Source: Capsicum annuum
Taxonomy: Eukaryota > Streptophyta > Magnoliopsida > Solanales > Solanaceae
Assembly (NCBI RefSeq): GCF_002878395.1
Contig: NC_061121.1
Span: forward strand, 14,467,996 to 14,531,995
DNA: 64,000 nucleotides
Direction: 5' to 3'
This document shows, piece after piece, positions 25,024 through 36,879 of this stretch. The notes below the pieces were generated by a model, which made no database searches, had not been told where the DNA came from, and saw only the letters and a program-made list of their open reading frames with translations. Within the stretch, counting starts at the first letter, position 1. The number at the start of each line of letters is the position of its first letter. A program made the position numbers and the translations under genes.

Positions 25024-26599
25024 ATGGTTACTAAACCTGACGATTTCTTAAAACTATGGTGGGACCACATGGGCGCAGAAGAGAAAAAGATTGTTAGAAC
25101 ACACATTTGGCATCTTCCTTCTTTGATCGAGATGGACGCTTGGCCCGAAATGATCCATGTACTAACAACCTTTTGGGATGATCAGAATATGGTATTTTGC
25201 TTTGGGGATGTTGAATTGACTCCCACTATTGAAGAGGAATTGATTTGTTACGAGAGTACGGAAATGTGTTTTAAGAGAAGGGAGACACCTGATAAGAACA
25301 TTTTAGTCCCGGTTGTGTGGAATTGTCAAAAGATCAAGGAGGTATTTTTAATTGATGAAGACACCTGGCTAGGAGAACATGATGGGGCAAATATCACTTT
25401 TAGTGAGTTGTATCGTCGGTTCGGAAGATTCAATGTTTTTCACAAATTTGGGCATAAACTTGAGTCAGAAGCAAAATAGAAGGATACGAGAGCCTTTGCG
25501 TTTGCGGCAGGCCTACTTAGAACCATGGTGTTCCCACAGGGGGAAAATGGCACAATTCATCTGAGGGTTGTCTCAGTGACCCATGCACTCTTCTTTGGAA
25601 TGGAGTACAATTCTAAAAATGTATTCCATAACTTAGCTCCCATGATTGTCGCCGACATATATCAAGCTTTGGGAAGATGTCAAGTCGAAAATTATTCTTT
25701 CGAGGCTGCAATCTTATATTACAATGGTGGATGATGATGCATTTGGTGAAAAATCCTAGAACGACACAACCTGACCACAAAATAAAGTGGAATCTGCTAG
25801 AATCGTACAACATGTGGTTGTTTTTACACAAATTCAAAAGGGAAGCATATCATGAATTTTGGTGTAAGACTCTTGCAGAATTAAAAGATGATGATGTCCA
25901 ATGGTCCATTAACTATCTTCATTCAGAGAAATACATTATTTGAGGAGGCGAGTGACCTTTTCTAGTGCTTCAGGTCTCAGGGGAACCCGTCCCAACAATC
26001 CTGGCCGAGTTCTTAGGCAATTCGAGATCAAGCAGGAAACGCCTCAAATCAATTCTATGCTCAGATTCTTCACCGAATATGATGAAAGCAAGCCCCTACT
26101 CAAAGACTATATGATAAACGAGTGGAGAAGAAGAAGGTGGACGGAAGTCTCTTTCCGTATAGGGTATGAGCCTAAAGTCAGTGACACTTACAACGAATGG
26201 TTAAAAAAGAGCCTCGTCGGAGCATTGATTCCGGGGCTAAACGTGCCCACTCGAGTCGTGGATGTAGAATCCGAGCATCAAATCTGATTCCACAAGCTTC
26301 AGGATGAGTTTCATAAAAGTGAAATCGCGCACCGACAGATACATGTAGAAGATGCTTTAACAATACGTATGTTGAGGGAAGAGTTGAAAAGAGCTAGGCA
26401 AGAGGATAATGATGTTAGACAGTGTTTAATCAATTTGGATGATAGCATGGGCTCTCAACTCGATACTATAGGAAAAATGACTTACGACAGCAAGACACAA
26501 TTATGCGGGACTCATCTTACCATCAATAGGTATCAAATAGTACAAGAGGTAAACAAGGAAAAGAAGGCAAAGGGAGACGAAGAAGCCTCCGGTAGCTAG
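25024..26599 (+). pseudogene. Ogre ORF1 protein (plant-mobile-domain/DUF7745-like), decayed
   Basis: The ORF upstream of gag that is peculiar to Ogre-type elements. ATG 25,024 begins MVTKPDDFLKLWWDHM, followed by HIWHLPSLIEMDAWPEMIHV and FWDDQNMVFCFGDVELTPT. That style resembles the plant mobile domain. A TAG at 25,477 sits where Trp is expected. The same frame continues (KDTRAFAFAAGLLRTMVFPQ), then shifts near 25,730 and 25,940. The C-terminal part is charged and possibly coiled (MLREELKRARQEDN, near 26,369) and ends EEASGS at 26,599. The function in the element is unknown. Calling the domain is from memory of the lineage; the stops are seen. Confidence 0.75.
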
Positions 26600-26799
26600 T
26601 TTTTCTATTTCCCTGCGTGGGAACTTATCTTCTTTCATGTTGTTTTTTTTCTTTTTTTCCCTAAAATTGTATCCCTCTTTCGTTATCTTTTGTAGGAATT
26701 TATGCCCTTTTTTGTGTCTATATGAGTTGGGGGTTAATGAATTGACTTCGAGGAAGCATATATTTTCTTCAAAAATCGTTAGGCCTGAACCCTTGGCTC

Positions 26800-27104
26800 A
26801 AAAAGGGTCACCCCAGCTAGGATATGCGTTATTATAATTTTTTTGTGTGATATAACTGTTTTATGTGCTTATGTGCATTTGGTTGGATCAAAGGCAAGTT
26901 TATCCACTATGTCCTATGGATGAATTTGGCTATGACTCAAGCAACTCTATGTGGTTATTTCCTGTCAAATATTTTGCACTACTTATCACATACGGAAACT
27001 AACACATCTGCCTTTGAGTTGTTTTACTTTACAGATAATAGAAATTACTCCGTGTTGATATAAGCTGGCAGAACATCCCTACTTCACCCGATCGAAAGCG
27101 CACA
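26800..27104 (+). repeat. 305-bp duplicate, left of assembly gap
   Basis: From AAAAAGGGTCACCCC to GAAAGCGCACA. It is identical to 27,205-27,509 except for two substitutions near the start. It directly abuts the N run. Confidence 0.95.
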
Positions 27105-27204
27105 NNNNNNNNNNNNNNNNNNNNNNNNNNNNNNNNNNNNNNNNNNNNNNNNNNNNNNNNNNNNNNNNNNNNNNNNNNNNNNNNNNNNNNNNNNNNNNNN
27201 NNNN
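27105..27204. other. Assembly gap of exactly 100 N
   Basis: A fixed-size run of N between two near-identical 305-bp sequences, in the spacer between ORF1 and gag of the Ogre element. The length is a placeholder; the true gap may be zero or negative (overlap). Confidence 0.97.
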
Positions 27205-27509
27205 AAAAAGGGTCACCCCAGCTAGGATATGCGTTATTATAATGTTTTTGTATGATATAACTGTTTTATGTGCTTATGTGCATTTGGTTGGATCAAAGGC
27301 AAGTTTATCCACTATGTCCTATGGATGAATTTGGCTATGACTCAAGCAACTCTATGTGGTTATTTCCTGTCAAATATTTTGCACTACTTATCACATACGG
27401 AAACTAACACATCTGCCTTTGAGTTGTTTTACTTTACAGATAATAGAAATTACTCCGTGTTGATATAAGCTGGCAGAACATCCCTACTTCACCCGATCGA
27501 AAGCGCACA
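27205..27509 (+). repeat. 305-bp duplicate, right of assembly gap
   Basis: Second copy of the sequence at 26,800-27,104; it then continues into the gag start region (AAATCCCATCC). Either the two contig ends overlap or there is a real tandem duplication. Confidence 0.95.
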
Positions 27510-27538
27510 AAATCCCATCCTCTGACCATCATTCAAAA

Positions 27539-29657
27539 ATGATAGGAAATGATGAAGAAAGAGCACTAACTATCCGAGATAATGTGATAGCGGAACAAAA
27601 TGAGATGATTGCGGAACTTGCAAGAAATTTAGAAATGCTTCAGGAAAAAATAAATCGCATTCGGGATTTGGCTAACTTGGCCATCACCGTTAATGCTCCC
27701 GCTCCGGGAGGACACGGAACTCCACTCCAAATTTCTCCCCTCAGCACCCCTACTCTTGGGGATCAGCCAAATAATGTATCATTCATCTCCATTCCCTTAT
27801 TTGTCCAAAATACCAATCGTGAAAATAACTCAGACGCCTACCATCCATAAAATCCATCTCTGACTCCACAGAACCCGTCTCTAAATCTATTCCCAAATCC
27901 TCAAAACACATTTTCAAATCAACAAAATGCATTTCCAAATCTGCAAGATTCACTCTCAAACCCACAAAATATGTCAAACCTACCTTCGAATCCCCCAAAT
28001 TCATTTTCAAATCCATAAAATCCTTCTCAGATTCCGCCAAACTACTCACAAAGTCCGCAGAACCTTCTCAATTTCTAAAACATCCTCCCCACTTACCAAC
28101 CAAATTCCTTTCATCCATAAAATCAATCCTCCCTTCCAAATCCCCCTCAGGCCATCGTATCCCCTGATATCTATGAACCCCTTCCTAATCCCGAGATGGA
28201 CCATTACGTGGAGAAGGAGAAAGAGTGGAGGACCGAGCATGAAAGAAATTTTCTAGCTATGAAGGAAGAGATCATGAGGATCAAAGAGTCTCATGGAGCC
28301 AGGGACCATGACGGTTTGGGGTATGACGATTTATGTGTTCACCCTGGAGTAGACCTACCAGATGGGTACAAAGTCTATAAGTTTGAAATATTTGACGGTA
28401 CCGAAAATCCAATGACCCATCTGAGAAGGTACTGTGAGAAACTGGTAAGGATAGGTAAAAATAAGGCGTTGTTGATACGCTTATTCAGTCGAAGTTTAAG
28501 CGACGAAGCCTTAGAATGGTTCATGTCTCAAGAGCTGAAAAGATGGACTGGTTGGAAAGCATTGGCCAAGGGTTTCCTTGACAAGTTCGCATTCAACATT
28601 AAAATAGTCCCTGATCGATATTCACTAGATCAGATCAAACAGACGAATGATGAGAGTTTTCGAGACTGTTTTTTGTTGGAGAAAAGAAGCTGCCAAAGTG
28701 CAACCCCCATGTCTGAGAAAAAAATGGTATCCATGTTCTCTTGCGCGCAAGAAGGAGAATATTATACCAGGATGGTGTCAGCTATTAGGGCAACTTTTGC
28801 GGATTTGGTAAAAATAGGAGAATTATTGGAAGAGGGCATTCGGACAGGAAAGATTGCCAAGACCCCCGCATCATCTGGGGCTGCCATGTTTTTGAAGAAG
28901 AAAAAGAAAGATGTAGGCATGATTTCTACTAATCCTGCTGCAAAAACAGAAAGGAAGATCAACTCTAGGAATGTTTTCTCCTCTACGCCGTTACCAAGCC
29001 TTCAACATGTATTCTATGCCCACCCCTAATACCAAGCTCCACAGCCAAATATCTCCCCCCCCCCCAATACCAAGCTCCACTCCCAAACCTCCAATCCTCG
29101 TACTAAGCTCCACAGCCAAATACCTAGTTCCACATCCAAATTATCAGTCTCATTTCTAATCTAATCCTCTAAATAACCAAAAAAATTTCCAAGCACCTCC
29201 AAATTATCACCAAGTACCTCCTCCTACAAATCAAAGCCATTATAACCCCTCACGTCCAAACCACAAAAAAAAACCTCCCTAAAAATTCACCCCACTAGCT
29301 GAAAGTTGTACCTAATTATTTGAAAGATTGAAAAATGCTGGTCATTTGCAATCAATACAGCCAAGGCCTATCAATCCCAACTCTCGATTTTTTAATGCAA
29401 GTCAACATTGTGCCTATCATTCAGGAGCAGTGGGGCACAGTACTGAGGATTGTATCTACCTGAAATATAGGATCCAGAATTTAATCGATCAGAAGGTCAT
29501 CACGCTCCAGGCACCTACACCAAATGCTAACAGTAATCCATTGCCCAATTATGGGGGACCTACAGTTAATATGATTGAAATCAAGGGTGAATGGGCGTCT
29601 GGAAACACCATTACTAAGGTGAACTCCAAAAAACCCAAAAGGGCAGAAGAGGTATGA
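27539..29657 (+). pseudogene. gag: Ogre gag (capsid/nucleocapsid), decayed
   Basis: The start at 27,539 gives an N-terminal coiled-coil-like stretch (QNEMIAELARNLEMLQEKIN). Then comes an Asn/Gln/Pro-rich linker (27,850-28,190) broken by stops. The capsid region is the long frame 28,196-29,029 (NPMTHLRRYCEKLVRIGKNK, RLFSRSLSDEALEWF, WKALAKGFLDKFA, VPDRYSLDQIKQ). A further Pro-rich, stop-broken stretch leads to a zinc-knuckle-like motif CAYHSGAVGHSTEDC near 29,410-29,454, followed by LKYRIQNLIDQKVI. Gag forms the virus-like particle that packages element RNA. The stops show that this copy cannot make a full product. Confidence 0.85.
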
Positions 29658-29879
29658 AAGATAGAGAGGGTTATGGCTACCCTAAGTGTCAACGTGAAAG
29701 CCCCTTTTATAGTGATGAAGGCTCCAAGTCAGATGCACCTTCTCCCATAAAGGAAGAAATTCATTATACAGACCGTTGCTGCCCAAGGGATGACACGGTC
29801 AGGACGATGCTATATCCCTAAGGAATTGACGAACAAAAAGGATTCACAGAAAAGGCCAATCACTGAAAGGGAGGCTGAG

Positions 29880-30822
29880 GAATTTTGAAGTTGTATACAA
29901 CCAAAAGATTACTCAACTGTGAAACATTTAGAGAAGACACTAGCCCAAATATCTGTTTTGGAACTATTAATGAGTTCGCAATACCACCAACAAGCTTTAT
30001 GAAAGGTCTTGGATGAAGCGTATGTTCCTGCAGGAACGAGTGTTGAGAACTTGGCTACGATGATAGGAAACAGTATGGGGAATCATCGCATATCATTTAG
30101 TGATGAAGAGTTTTCATTTGAACGAGCGATACACAATAAATCCCTGCATGTCACTCTCATTTATCGAGATTATGTGATTAATCAGGTATTAATAGATGAC
30201 GGATATGGTGTGAATATTTTCCCCCTCTCTATGTTGGTTCAAATGGGCTATGGTCTGGGAAAAATTCATCAAAGCCTCATAAATTTAAGAGCATTCGATG
30301 GAGGGCAGAGAGATACCATAGGAGAAATTGATTTGTACATCCAAATGAGACCTGCTGAGTTCAAAACTAAGTTTCATGTTATGGATATCCATCCTAGCTA
30401 CAATTGGCAACTTGCTCTTGGGAAGACCATGGATACATAGTGCAAAGGCAGTTTCGTCACCCCTTCATCAATTGTTGAAGTTCATTTGGAAGGATCATGA
30501 AGTAGTCATCCAAGGAGAAGGAAGTCGAGTGGATCGTCCCAATAGTTATGTACCGGTGATTGAAGATTTTCCAAAAGGTAACAGTTTCTATACAGTGGAA
30601 ATTGTAAATGCTGTGGACAGAGATTCAATGTCCAAAGTACCAATGCCTTCTGTCTACAAAATAATTGCGATGGTGATGTTAAGAAATAGGTTCAAACCTG
30701 GTCGAGGTTTGGGTAGGGATCTACAAGGAATTATCGAGTCTATTGAGATCCCAGAGAATGGCTCTAAGTATGGGTTAGGATATCAGCCTACCAATAAGGA
30801 TAGGGTTGAGGATGAGTCATAG
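29880..30822 (+). pseudogene. Ogre aspartic protease with G-patch-like tail, decayed
   Basis: The frame from 30,009 contains the retroviral-type aspartic protease. The active-site stretch is VLIDDGYGVNIFPLSML, where the usual DDGSG has become DDGYG (30,195-30,209). It goes on with LRAFDGGQRDTIGEIDLYI, then a frame change near 30,430 into LLGRPWIHSAKAVSSPLHQ. A glycine-rich G-patch-like region follows (NRFKPGRGLGRDLQGI, KYGLGYQPT), ending at 30,822. The enzyme would process the polyprotein. A protease followed by this G-patch-like segment is known in Tat/Ogre elements. The altered active site and the frameshift imply inactivity. Confidence 0.82.
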
Positions 30823-31357
30823 AAGGTCCTGTTTAGGCCCTTGCCACTCCTGTTCCAGTCATTTTCTGTACGAAAGGTGTCAGATGATGATAGTCATGGG
30901 GATAGGATAGGAGATTTGTTCGAGGGATTTAATGCTGTACCAGAAGATTTCCCAAAGTCCAGCGAGGTGAAGCAGATTGCGCCAGGGGAGGCCTTACAAA
31001 ACTGGACCTCCACTTCACTCATAACCCGTCCCTCGTCATGGTAGATGAAAGGGCAATTAATAATAGTTTTTAAAATCGGTGATGATTCGGAGAAGGCCCC
31101 GCGATCCACCTTTTATATCTTAAAACTTTATTTTCGTATTTTATTGTTTTCAAAAAGGCATGGACTTGTATTTGCACAAGTCATGAGTCATGGTTTTGTA
31201 ATTATCTCTCAAATTTCAATGAAAAGGCTTTCATTTATTTAGAAAATTCTATTATTTCTAAAACACTCCTAGTCATATATTTTGTTATTATCTTGTTATC
31301 ATCTAACTTGGATTGTTTGTCCCTTACTGTAACAGCAACTAAAAATCTGTCAATGTC

Positions 31358-32965
31358 ATGTTATGTCAAAGTTTAAACAAGCAAAATGAAGGGAACGATG
31401 ATGATTCGAAGTACCGTGATGAGGAACAATTAGTTGAAGATATGGAGGAGTTTGAGAATTGGGAAGAACCCAACCTGGAGAAAACTGAAATAGTTAACCT
31501 GGGAGATCACGATGAAATCAAGGAGACAAGCGTTAGTGTTTACCTGGCGGAAGCACAAAAGAGAGAGCTCATTCACCTATTGTGGGAATATATTGACTTG
31601 TTTGCTTGGTCCTATAATGATATGCCGGGATTGAGCACCATTATTGTGTCGCATAAGTTGCTGAAAAATTCAGAGTTTGATCCAGTCAAGCAAAAAAATA
31701 CAGAAATTCAAGCCAGATTTGAGTCTGAAGATCAAGGAAGAAGTGACGAAACAAATCTATTCTAAGGTCATAGAGCTCACAAAATATCCGACATGACTAG
31801 CCAACATTGTCCCAGTGCCGAAGAAGGATGACAAGATTCGAATTTGTGTTGACTATAGGGACTTTAGCCAGTCCTAAAGATAATTTTCCGTTGCCCAACA
31901 ATCATATCCTTATTGACAACTGTGCAAGGCATGAAATGAAATCATTCTTTGATTGTTTTACTGGGTATCATCAAATATTGATGGAGGAGGAAGATACAGA
32001 AAAGACAGTTTTTATTACGCCTTGGGGTGTTTATCATTACAGGGTGATGCCGTTTGGTCTCAAAAATATGGATGCAACATATATGAGGGCTATGACAATG
32101 ATTTTCCATGATATGATCCATAAATAAAGTGAGGTGTACGTGGATGATGTAATTATTAAATCCTGCGAGAGTTCGAATCATCTGACCAATCTAGAAAAAT
32201 TCTTCAATAGATTAAGAAAGTATAGTTTGAAGTTAAATCCTGCTAAGTGTGTTTTTGGTGTGCCATCAGGGAAATTACTGGGGTTCAGTTAGCAGAAAAG
32301 GCATCGATCTAGACCCATCCAAAATCAAGACAATTCAGGAATTGCCACCGCCGAAGACCAAGAAAGAAGTTATGAGTTTCATGGGTTGTTTGAATTACAT
32401 TAGCAGGTTTATCACTCAGTCGACAGTCACATGCGAGCCAATTCTCAAGATTCTGAAGAAAAATGCATTGAATGAGTGGAAAGAAGAATGTCAGAGAGCT
32501 TTTGACCGCATCAAGGAATATTTGTCTGCACCGCCAGTTTTGGTGCCTCCAAGAGAAGGAATTCCATTGTTGCTTTACCTGTCAGTCTCAGAAAATGCTT
32601 TCGGGTGTGTCCTCAGGCAACATGATAAGACCGGTAGGAAAGAGAAGGCCATTTACTACTTGAGTAAAAAGTTCACGCCATATGAAGCCCGTTACACTCT
32701 TGTAGAAAGGACATGCTGTGCTTTGACTTGGGCAACACAAAAGTTGAGGCATTATCTATCGTCCTACATAACATACCTCATCTCGAGAATGGACCCATTG
32801 AAGTATATATTTCAGAAGGCCATGACTACAAGGAAGCTAGCTAAGTGGCAAATGTTGCTGAGCGAGTTTGACATTGTGTATGTAACCCAAAAGGCAATCA
32901 AGGGGCAAGCCTTAGCAGATTATTTGGCAGAGAATTTGGTTGATGAGGAATATGAGCCACTTTAA
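31358..32965 (+). pseudogene. Ogre reverse transcriptase and RNase H, decayed
   Basis: The upstream part, 31,358-31,765, is an acidic linker plus the start of RT (LLWEYIDLFAWSYNDMPGL). RT motifs follow in shifting frames: LANIVPVPKKDDKIRICVDY near 31,800-31,855, FITPWGVYHYRVMPFGLKN at 32,010-32,070, and the catalytic YVDD at 32,137-32,148 just after a TAA stop. The frame 32,249-32,965 holds the thumb and RNase H region (LPPPKTKKEVMSFMGCLNYI, AFGCVLRQHDKTGRKEKAIY, KWQMLLSEFDIVYVTQKAIK, ALADYLAEN). This enzyme copies element RNA into DNA. The YVDD motif is intact but the frame is broken at several places. Confidence 0.9.
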
Positions 32966-32974
32966 ACTTACTTC

Positions 32975-33565
32975 CCAGATGAGGAAATTTTATTCGTGGG
33001 AGAAGACATTACAAAAATTTACCCTGGATAAAGGCTATTTTTTGATAGGGCGGTTAACTTCAAAGGTTTAGGAATCGGAGTAGTTTTGGTGTCAGAAACG
33101 GGCCAGCATTATCCGATAACTGCTAAGTTGCGTTTCCCTTGCACCAATAACATGGCTGAATATGAGGCTTGCATCCTGCGTCTCAAATTGGCACTTCATA
33201 TGGGTGTTCGTGAATTGTTAGTCATCGGGGATTCAGATTTGTTGATTCACCAGGTACGGGGAGAATGGGTGGTAAAAAACCCCAAGATTACTCCTTATGT
33301 GGAGCTGGTGCAAGAATTATACGAAAGATTCAAAGAAGTTTATTTTAGACATATCCCTCGGATACAAAATAAATTTGCGGATGCTTTGGCCACTATATCT
33401 TCCATAATTCAGCACCCAGATCAGAGTTACATTGATCCTTTGGAAATAAGCTTGAAGGAGCAACCCGCGTATTGTGCACACGTAGAAGAGGAGCTTGATG
33501 GAAAGCCTTGGTACTATGACATTAAGAGGTATTTGGAATATAGAATATATCCTGAAGGCCAGTAA
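32975..33565 (+). pseudogene. Second, archaeal-type RNase H of the Ogre element
   Basis: A second RNase H follows the RT-RNase H: FFDRAVNFKGLGIGVVL (the usual FDGA is FDRA), LRFPCTNNMAEYEACILRLK with the catalytic Glu, LLVIGDSDLLIHQVRGEW with an Asp, and KFADALATI with the last Asp. A dual RNase H arrangement of this kind is the marker of the Tat clade. A TAA stop at 33,029-33,031 separates its start from the long frame beginning at 33,086. Confidence 0.82.
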
Positions 33566-33589
33566 CAACCAAAAGAAGACAATCCGGTG

Positions 33590-34765
33590 TTTGGCAAAGA
33601 ACTACTTTCCAAGTGGGGAAAGTCTTTTTAAGAGGACTCCTGATTTGGGATTCCTAAGATGAGTCGATGCTGCGAAAGCCAATAAATTAATTAAAGAGGT
33701 ACACGCTGGGGTTTGTGGACCCCATATGAATGGGTTTGTCCTTACCAGAAAGATCTTGAGAACCGGTTACTTTTGGATGACTATAGAGAATGATTGTAGC
33801 AGGTATGTGCAGAAATGTCCAAAATGTCAGATACACGAAGATTTAATTCGAATGTCTCCACATGAGCTTCATACAATGAATTCACCTTGGCCTATCGTAG
33901 CTTGGGATATGGATGTTATCGGACCAATAGAGTTGCCATCATCGAATGGGCATAGATTTATTTTGGTTTCCATTGACTACTTTATTAAGTGGGTCGAAGC
34001 TGCTTCATACAGATCCATCACTAAAAAAGTGGTTGCAATTTCATCAGGAATAACTTAATTTGCCGATTTGGAGTGCCAGAATCGATCATTACTGATAATG
34101 GGGAAAACTTGAATAGTCACTTGATGAATGAAATTTGTGATCAATTTAAGATTGTGCATCACAACTCGACTGCATACCGTCCTCAAATGAATGGAGTCGT
34201 GGAAGCTGCCAACAAGAATATTAAGAAGATCTTGAGAAAGATGGCCGAAAATTATAGATCATGGCATGAGATGTTACCTTACGCCTTACTAGGGTATCGT
34301 ACAATGGTTTGAACCTCTACCGGGGCAACTCCATATCTATTGGTTTATGGAAATGAAGCAATGATACCTGCTGAGGTTGAAATACCTTCCCTAAGGATTA
34401 TCCAAGAAGTCGGACTAAGTAACGAAGAATGGGTTCGTGCTCGCTATGAACAACTCATGTTGATTGATGAAAAGAGAATGGTCGTCATATGCCATGGTCA
34501 GTTGTATCAACACAGGATCGTTCGTGCCTTTACCAAAAAGGTGAGAGCTCGAACATTTGAAGTGGGGAAACTGGTTCTCAAACGAATATTCCCTCACCAA
34601 GAGGAGTACAAGGGCAAGTTCGCTCCAAACTGGCAAGGGCCATACATAGTTCGCAAGGTATTATCTGGAGGAGCTTTGATTTTTTCTAAGATGAATGCCA
34701 CAGAGTGGACCAAACTAATCAATTCTGATGCGGTAAAGAGATATTACGTTGGAAGGGCATTCTAG
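33590..34765 (+). pseudogene. Ogre integrase, decayed
   Basis: An HHCC-type zinc-binding region (HAGVCGPHMNG ... CSRYVQKCPKCQIH, 33,700-33,835) precedes the catalytic core. The core has WDMDVIGPIELPSSNGHRF near 33,900-33,960, the second Asp in IITDNGENLNS (codon 34,094-34,096) after a frameshift near 34,058, and the Glu in NGVVEAANKNIKKI (codon 34,202-34,204). A TGA at 34,310 is followed by the C-terminal part (YGNEAMIPAEVEIPSLRI, GKFAPNWQGPYIVRKVLSGG), ending at 34,765. Integrase inserts the cDNA into the genome. All catalytic positions survive but the frame is broken. Confidence 0.88.
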
Positions 34766-34863
34766 TTTTCGTGTTTATTTAGTTTACCTGTAATCGCCTT
34801 TGTAATAATGTGTTTTTCTAATGTGTAACTGCCTAGAATCCTTTCCCTTTATCTACTAACTAC

Positions 34864-35125
34864 GTTTGACCTGAATTCCCAAGAAAGGGATACGTAGGCG
34901 GCCTATGTCGGCTTCGGTCAACCCCTTAGGATAATCTATCCTTTTCCTTTATGTATGAACTATGTGATGACCTGAATTCCCAATAAAAGGGATACGTAGG
35001 CAGCCCATGTCGGCTTCGGTCAACCTATTAATTTCTTTTATATATCCCTAGAGTAGTTCTAAACTATTTTTGACCTAATTCCTGCTTCAACGGGATACGT
35101 AGGCGCCCCAACGGCTCAGTCATAT
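34864..35125 (+). repeat. Three ~100-bp repeats with GGGATACGTAGGC motif after integrase
   Basis: TGACCTGAATTCCCAA, then AAAGGGATACGTAGGCGGCC and TGTCGGCTTCGGTCAA occur at 34,868-34,923, again at 34,971-35,024, and in a weaker form at 35,069-35,125. A fourth relic lies near 38,490-38,532 (TGGCCTGAATT ... GATATGTAGGAAGCC). The repeats directly follow the pol region. Such strict repetition in non-coding element RNA suggests a cis-acting role, for example packaging or processing; that is inference. Confidence 0.75.
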
Positions 35126-36120
35126 AACCCCAAAAAATAGAAACTGGGGAAGAATTTTCAAGAAAGAATCTCAAAAATTCACAAGAGAAGATCGACGTCC
35201 AACAAAGAGAATGAAGATCACCAAAGACTTCAGATCCACTCGAGTTGGTATCATCTCAAATAACTCTAAACTGGGGTAGAAATTTTGAGGGAAGACCTCA
35301 AAATTTCCACCAGATGCTGGAACATATTTCAAATTCTCCCAGTACTAGAGATTAAGGCCAAGCTTTTAAAGTAGTCAGCTGCAACATAGTCTAGGCAAGC
35401 TCAATTTCTTGCTATGATAGAACTACTTGAAGAAAACCTCCAACAATGATCATGAGCTTTGGAAACCATCCATCGGATATAGTCAAAACCACGAGGAAGA
35501 CGTTCGTTGAGCTAGTACATGACATGACTGGCAGATATTTTCTAAAGTTTTACAGAAGCTTTCAAAATTATTTTCTAAGGATTAAGACTATTTTCAAAAA
35601 AAATCTTACAACTCACTTATTTAGTACTTCCTAGATATCACTTAGGATGGAGTGTCAGGATGGAAGTCTCGACATGGCGGAATGCCCAAGAGATGGCAAG
35701 CAGCAAATCAAGGATCGAAGAAGGTCAACATGGAGTAATTCCATTCAAACTAATCATCTTTCTATGGATGCAGGGATCAATACACGAAAGTGAGGGTCTC
35801 TTTCAAAAATCCCCGAGCAAATTCGGAGCCACAACAGAGCATTAAGGTCCAAGAACGGTATTTTAGGGTAGCCCTAAAAATAGGTTTAATACCCATTTAT
35901 TGAGGACCTTCTGATTTGTCCATCTCATTTCTTGAGATCATGGGCGACAAACAAAAGCGCCTTGGCTTCTTTACAAACATTGTATTTAGAAGTTTCCTAA
36001 AAATAGTAGCTAGTAAAAGCGACTTTGTGTCTACTAATCGTCTACCTTGAGTACAGGTACATGTAGAAAGCAAGGCACTGACAAATGAAGTCAGGTAAAA
36101 TTACTTTAAAATTTGCCAAG
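35126..36120 (+). other. Ogre 3' untranslated region, first part
   Basis: No coding frame of substance between the GGGATACGTAGGC repeats and the 25-bp array. Short open frames (35,446-35,634 and 35,660-35,845) match nothing known. Confidence 0.5.
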
Positions 36121-36123
36121 AGG

Positions 36124-36440
36124 AACATTGCGTATCATTGCTGCAAGGGCCATTGCATATCACTGCAGCAAGGGCCATTACATATCATTGCCGTAAGGGC
36201 CATTACATATCATTGCCTCAAGGGTCATTGCATATCATTGATGCAAGTGCCATTGCATATAATTGCCGCAAGGGCCATTGCATATCATTACCGCAAGGGC
36301 CATTGCATATCATTGCCGCAAGGGCCATTACATATCATTGCCATAAGGGCCATTGCACATTTTTGCCGCAAGGGCCATCACATATCATTGCCACAAGGGC
36401 CATTGCATATCACTGCTCAAAGGGCCATCTCATACCGTCG
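36124..36440 (+). repeat. 25-bp tandem array in the Ogre 3' region
   Basis: About 12 copies of CATATCATTGCCGCAAGGGC plus CATTG, with starts at 36,131, 36,156, 36,181, 36,206 and so on. Because 25 is not a multiple of three, the array cycles through frames, and two frames stay open across it. These are low-complexity frames and not called as genes. Confidence 0.93.
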
Positions 36441-36459
36441 CCCAAGAAGGATATTCATA

Positions 36460-36845
36460 TATCTGTTGAAACGTGAGACACAACGTTGGTGTCGAGGATA
36501 TCATTAACATTTATATATCTATTGACACGTGAGAAACAACACTGGCGTCGAGGATATCATCAATATTCATATATTTGTTGACACATGAGACACAATGCTA
36601 GCGTCGAGGATATCATCAGCACTATATCTGTTGACACGCAAGACACAACACTGGCATTGAGGATATCATCATCATTCAATATCTGTTGACATGCTAGACA
36701 CAACGCTGGCATCAAGGATATCATCAACATTCAATATATCTATTGACACGCAAGATACAATGCGGGCATCGAGAATATCATTATTATTTTATAGTTTTTG
36801 ATACGCAAGACATAAACGCTGGTGCCGAGGATATCTCATCATTTT
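36460..36845 (+). repeat. 56-bp tandem array in the Ogre 3' region
   Basis: About seven copies of a unit containing ATATCTGTTGACACG, AGACACAACGCTGG and GTCGAGGATATCATC. The marker GTCGAGG (or variants) falls at 36,491, 36,547, 36,603, 36,655, 36,711, 36,768 and 36,824. Confidence 0.93.
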
Positions 36846-36879
36846 ATGAATCAGCATCTAAATGCATCAAGAGCACATG

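Noticed and set aside
26637..27468. Small + strand open frames in the ORF1-gag spacer, two of them identical
   Set aside because: The identical pair only reflects the 305-bp duplication around the gap; no protein family is recognised.
36124..36440. Evenly spaced 25-bp repeats resembling a CRISPR array
   Set aside because: The repeats are directly adjacent with no unique spacers, and they lie in the 3' region of a plant Ogre retrotransposon.
36085..36507. 140-codon open frame across the 25-bp repeats
   Set aside because: It is a by-product of a repeat lacking stop triplets; another frame over the same array is also open, and there is no family resemblance.
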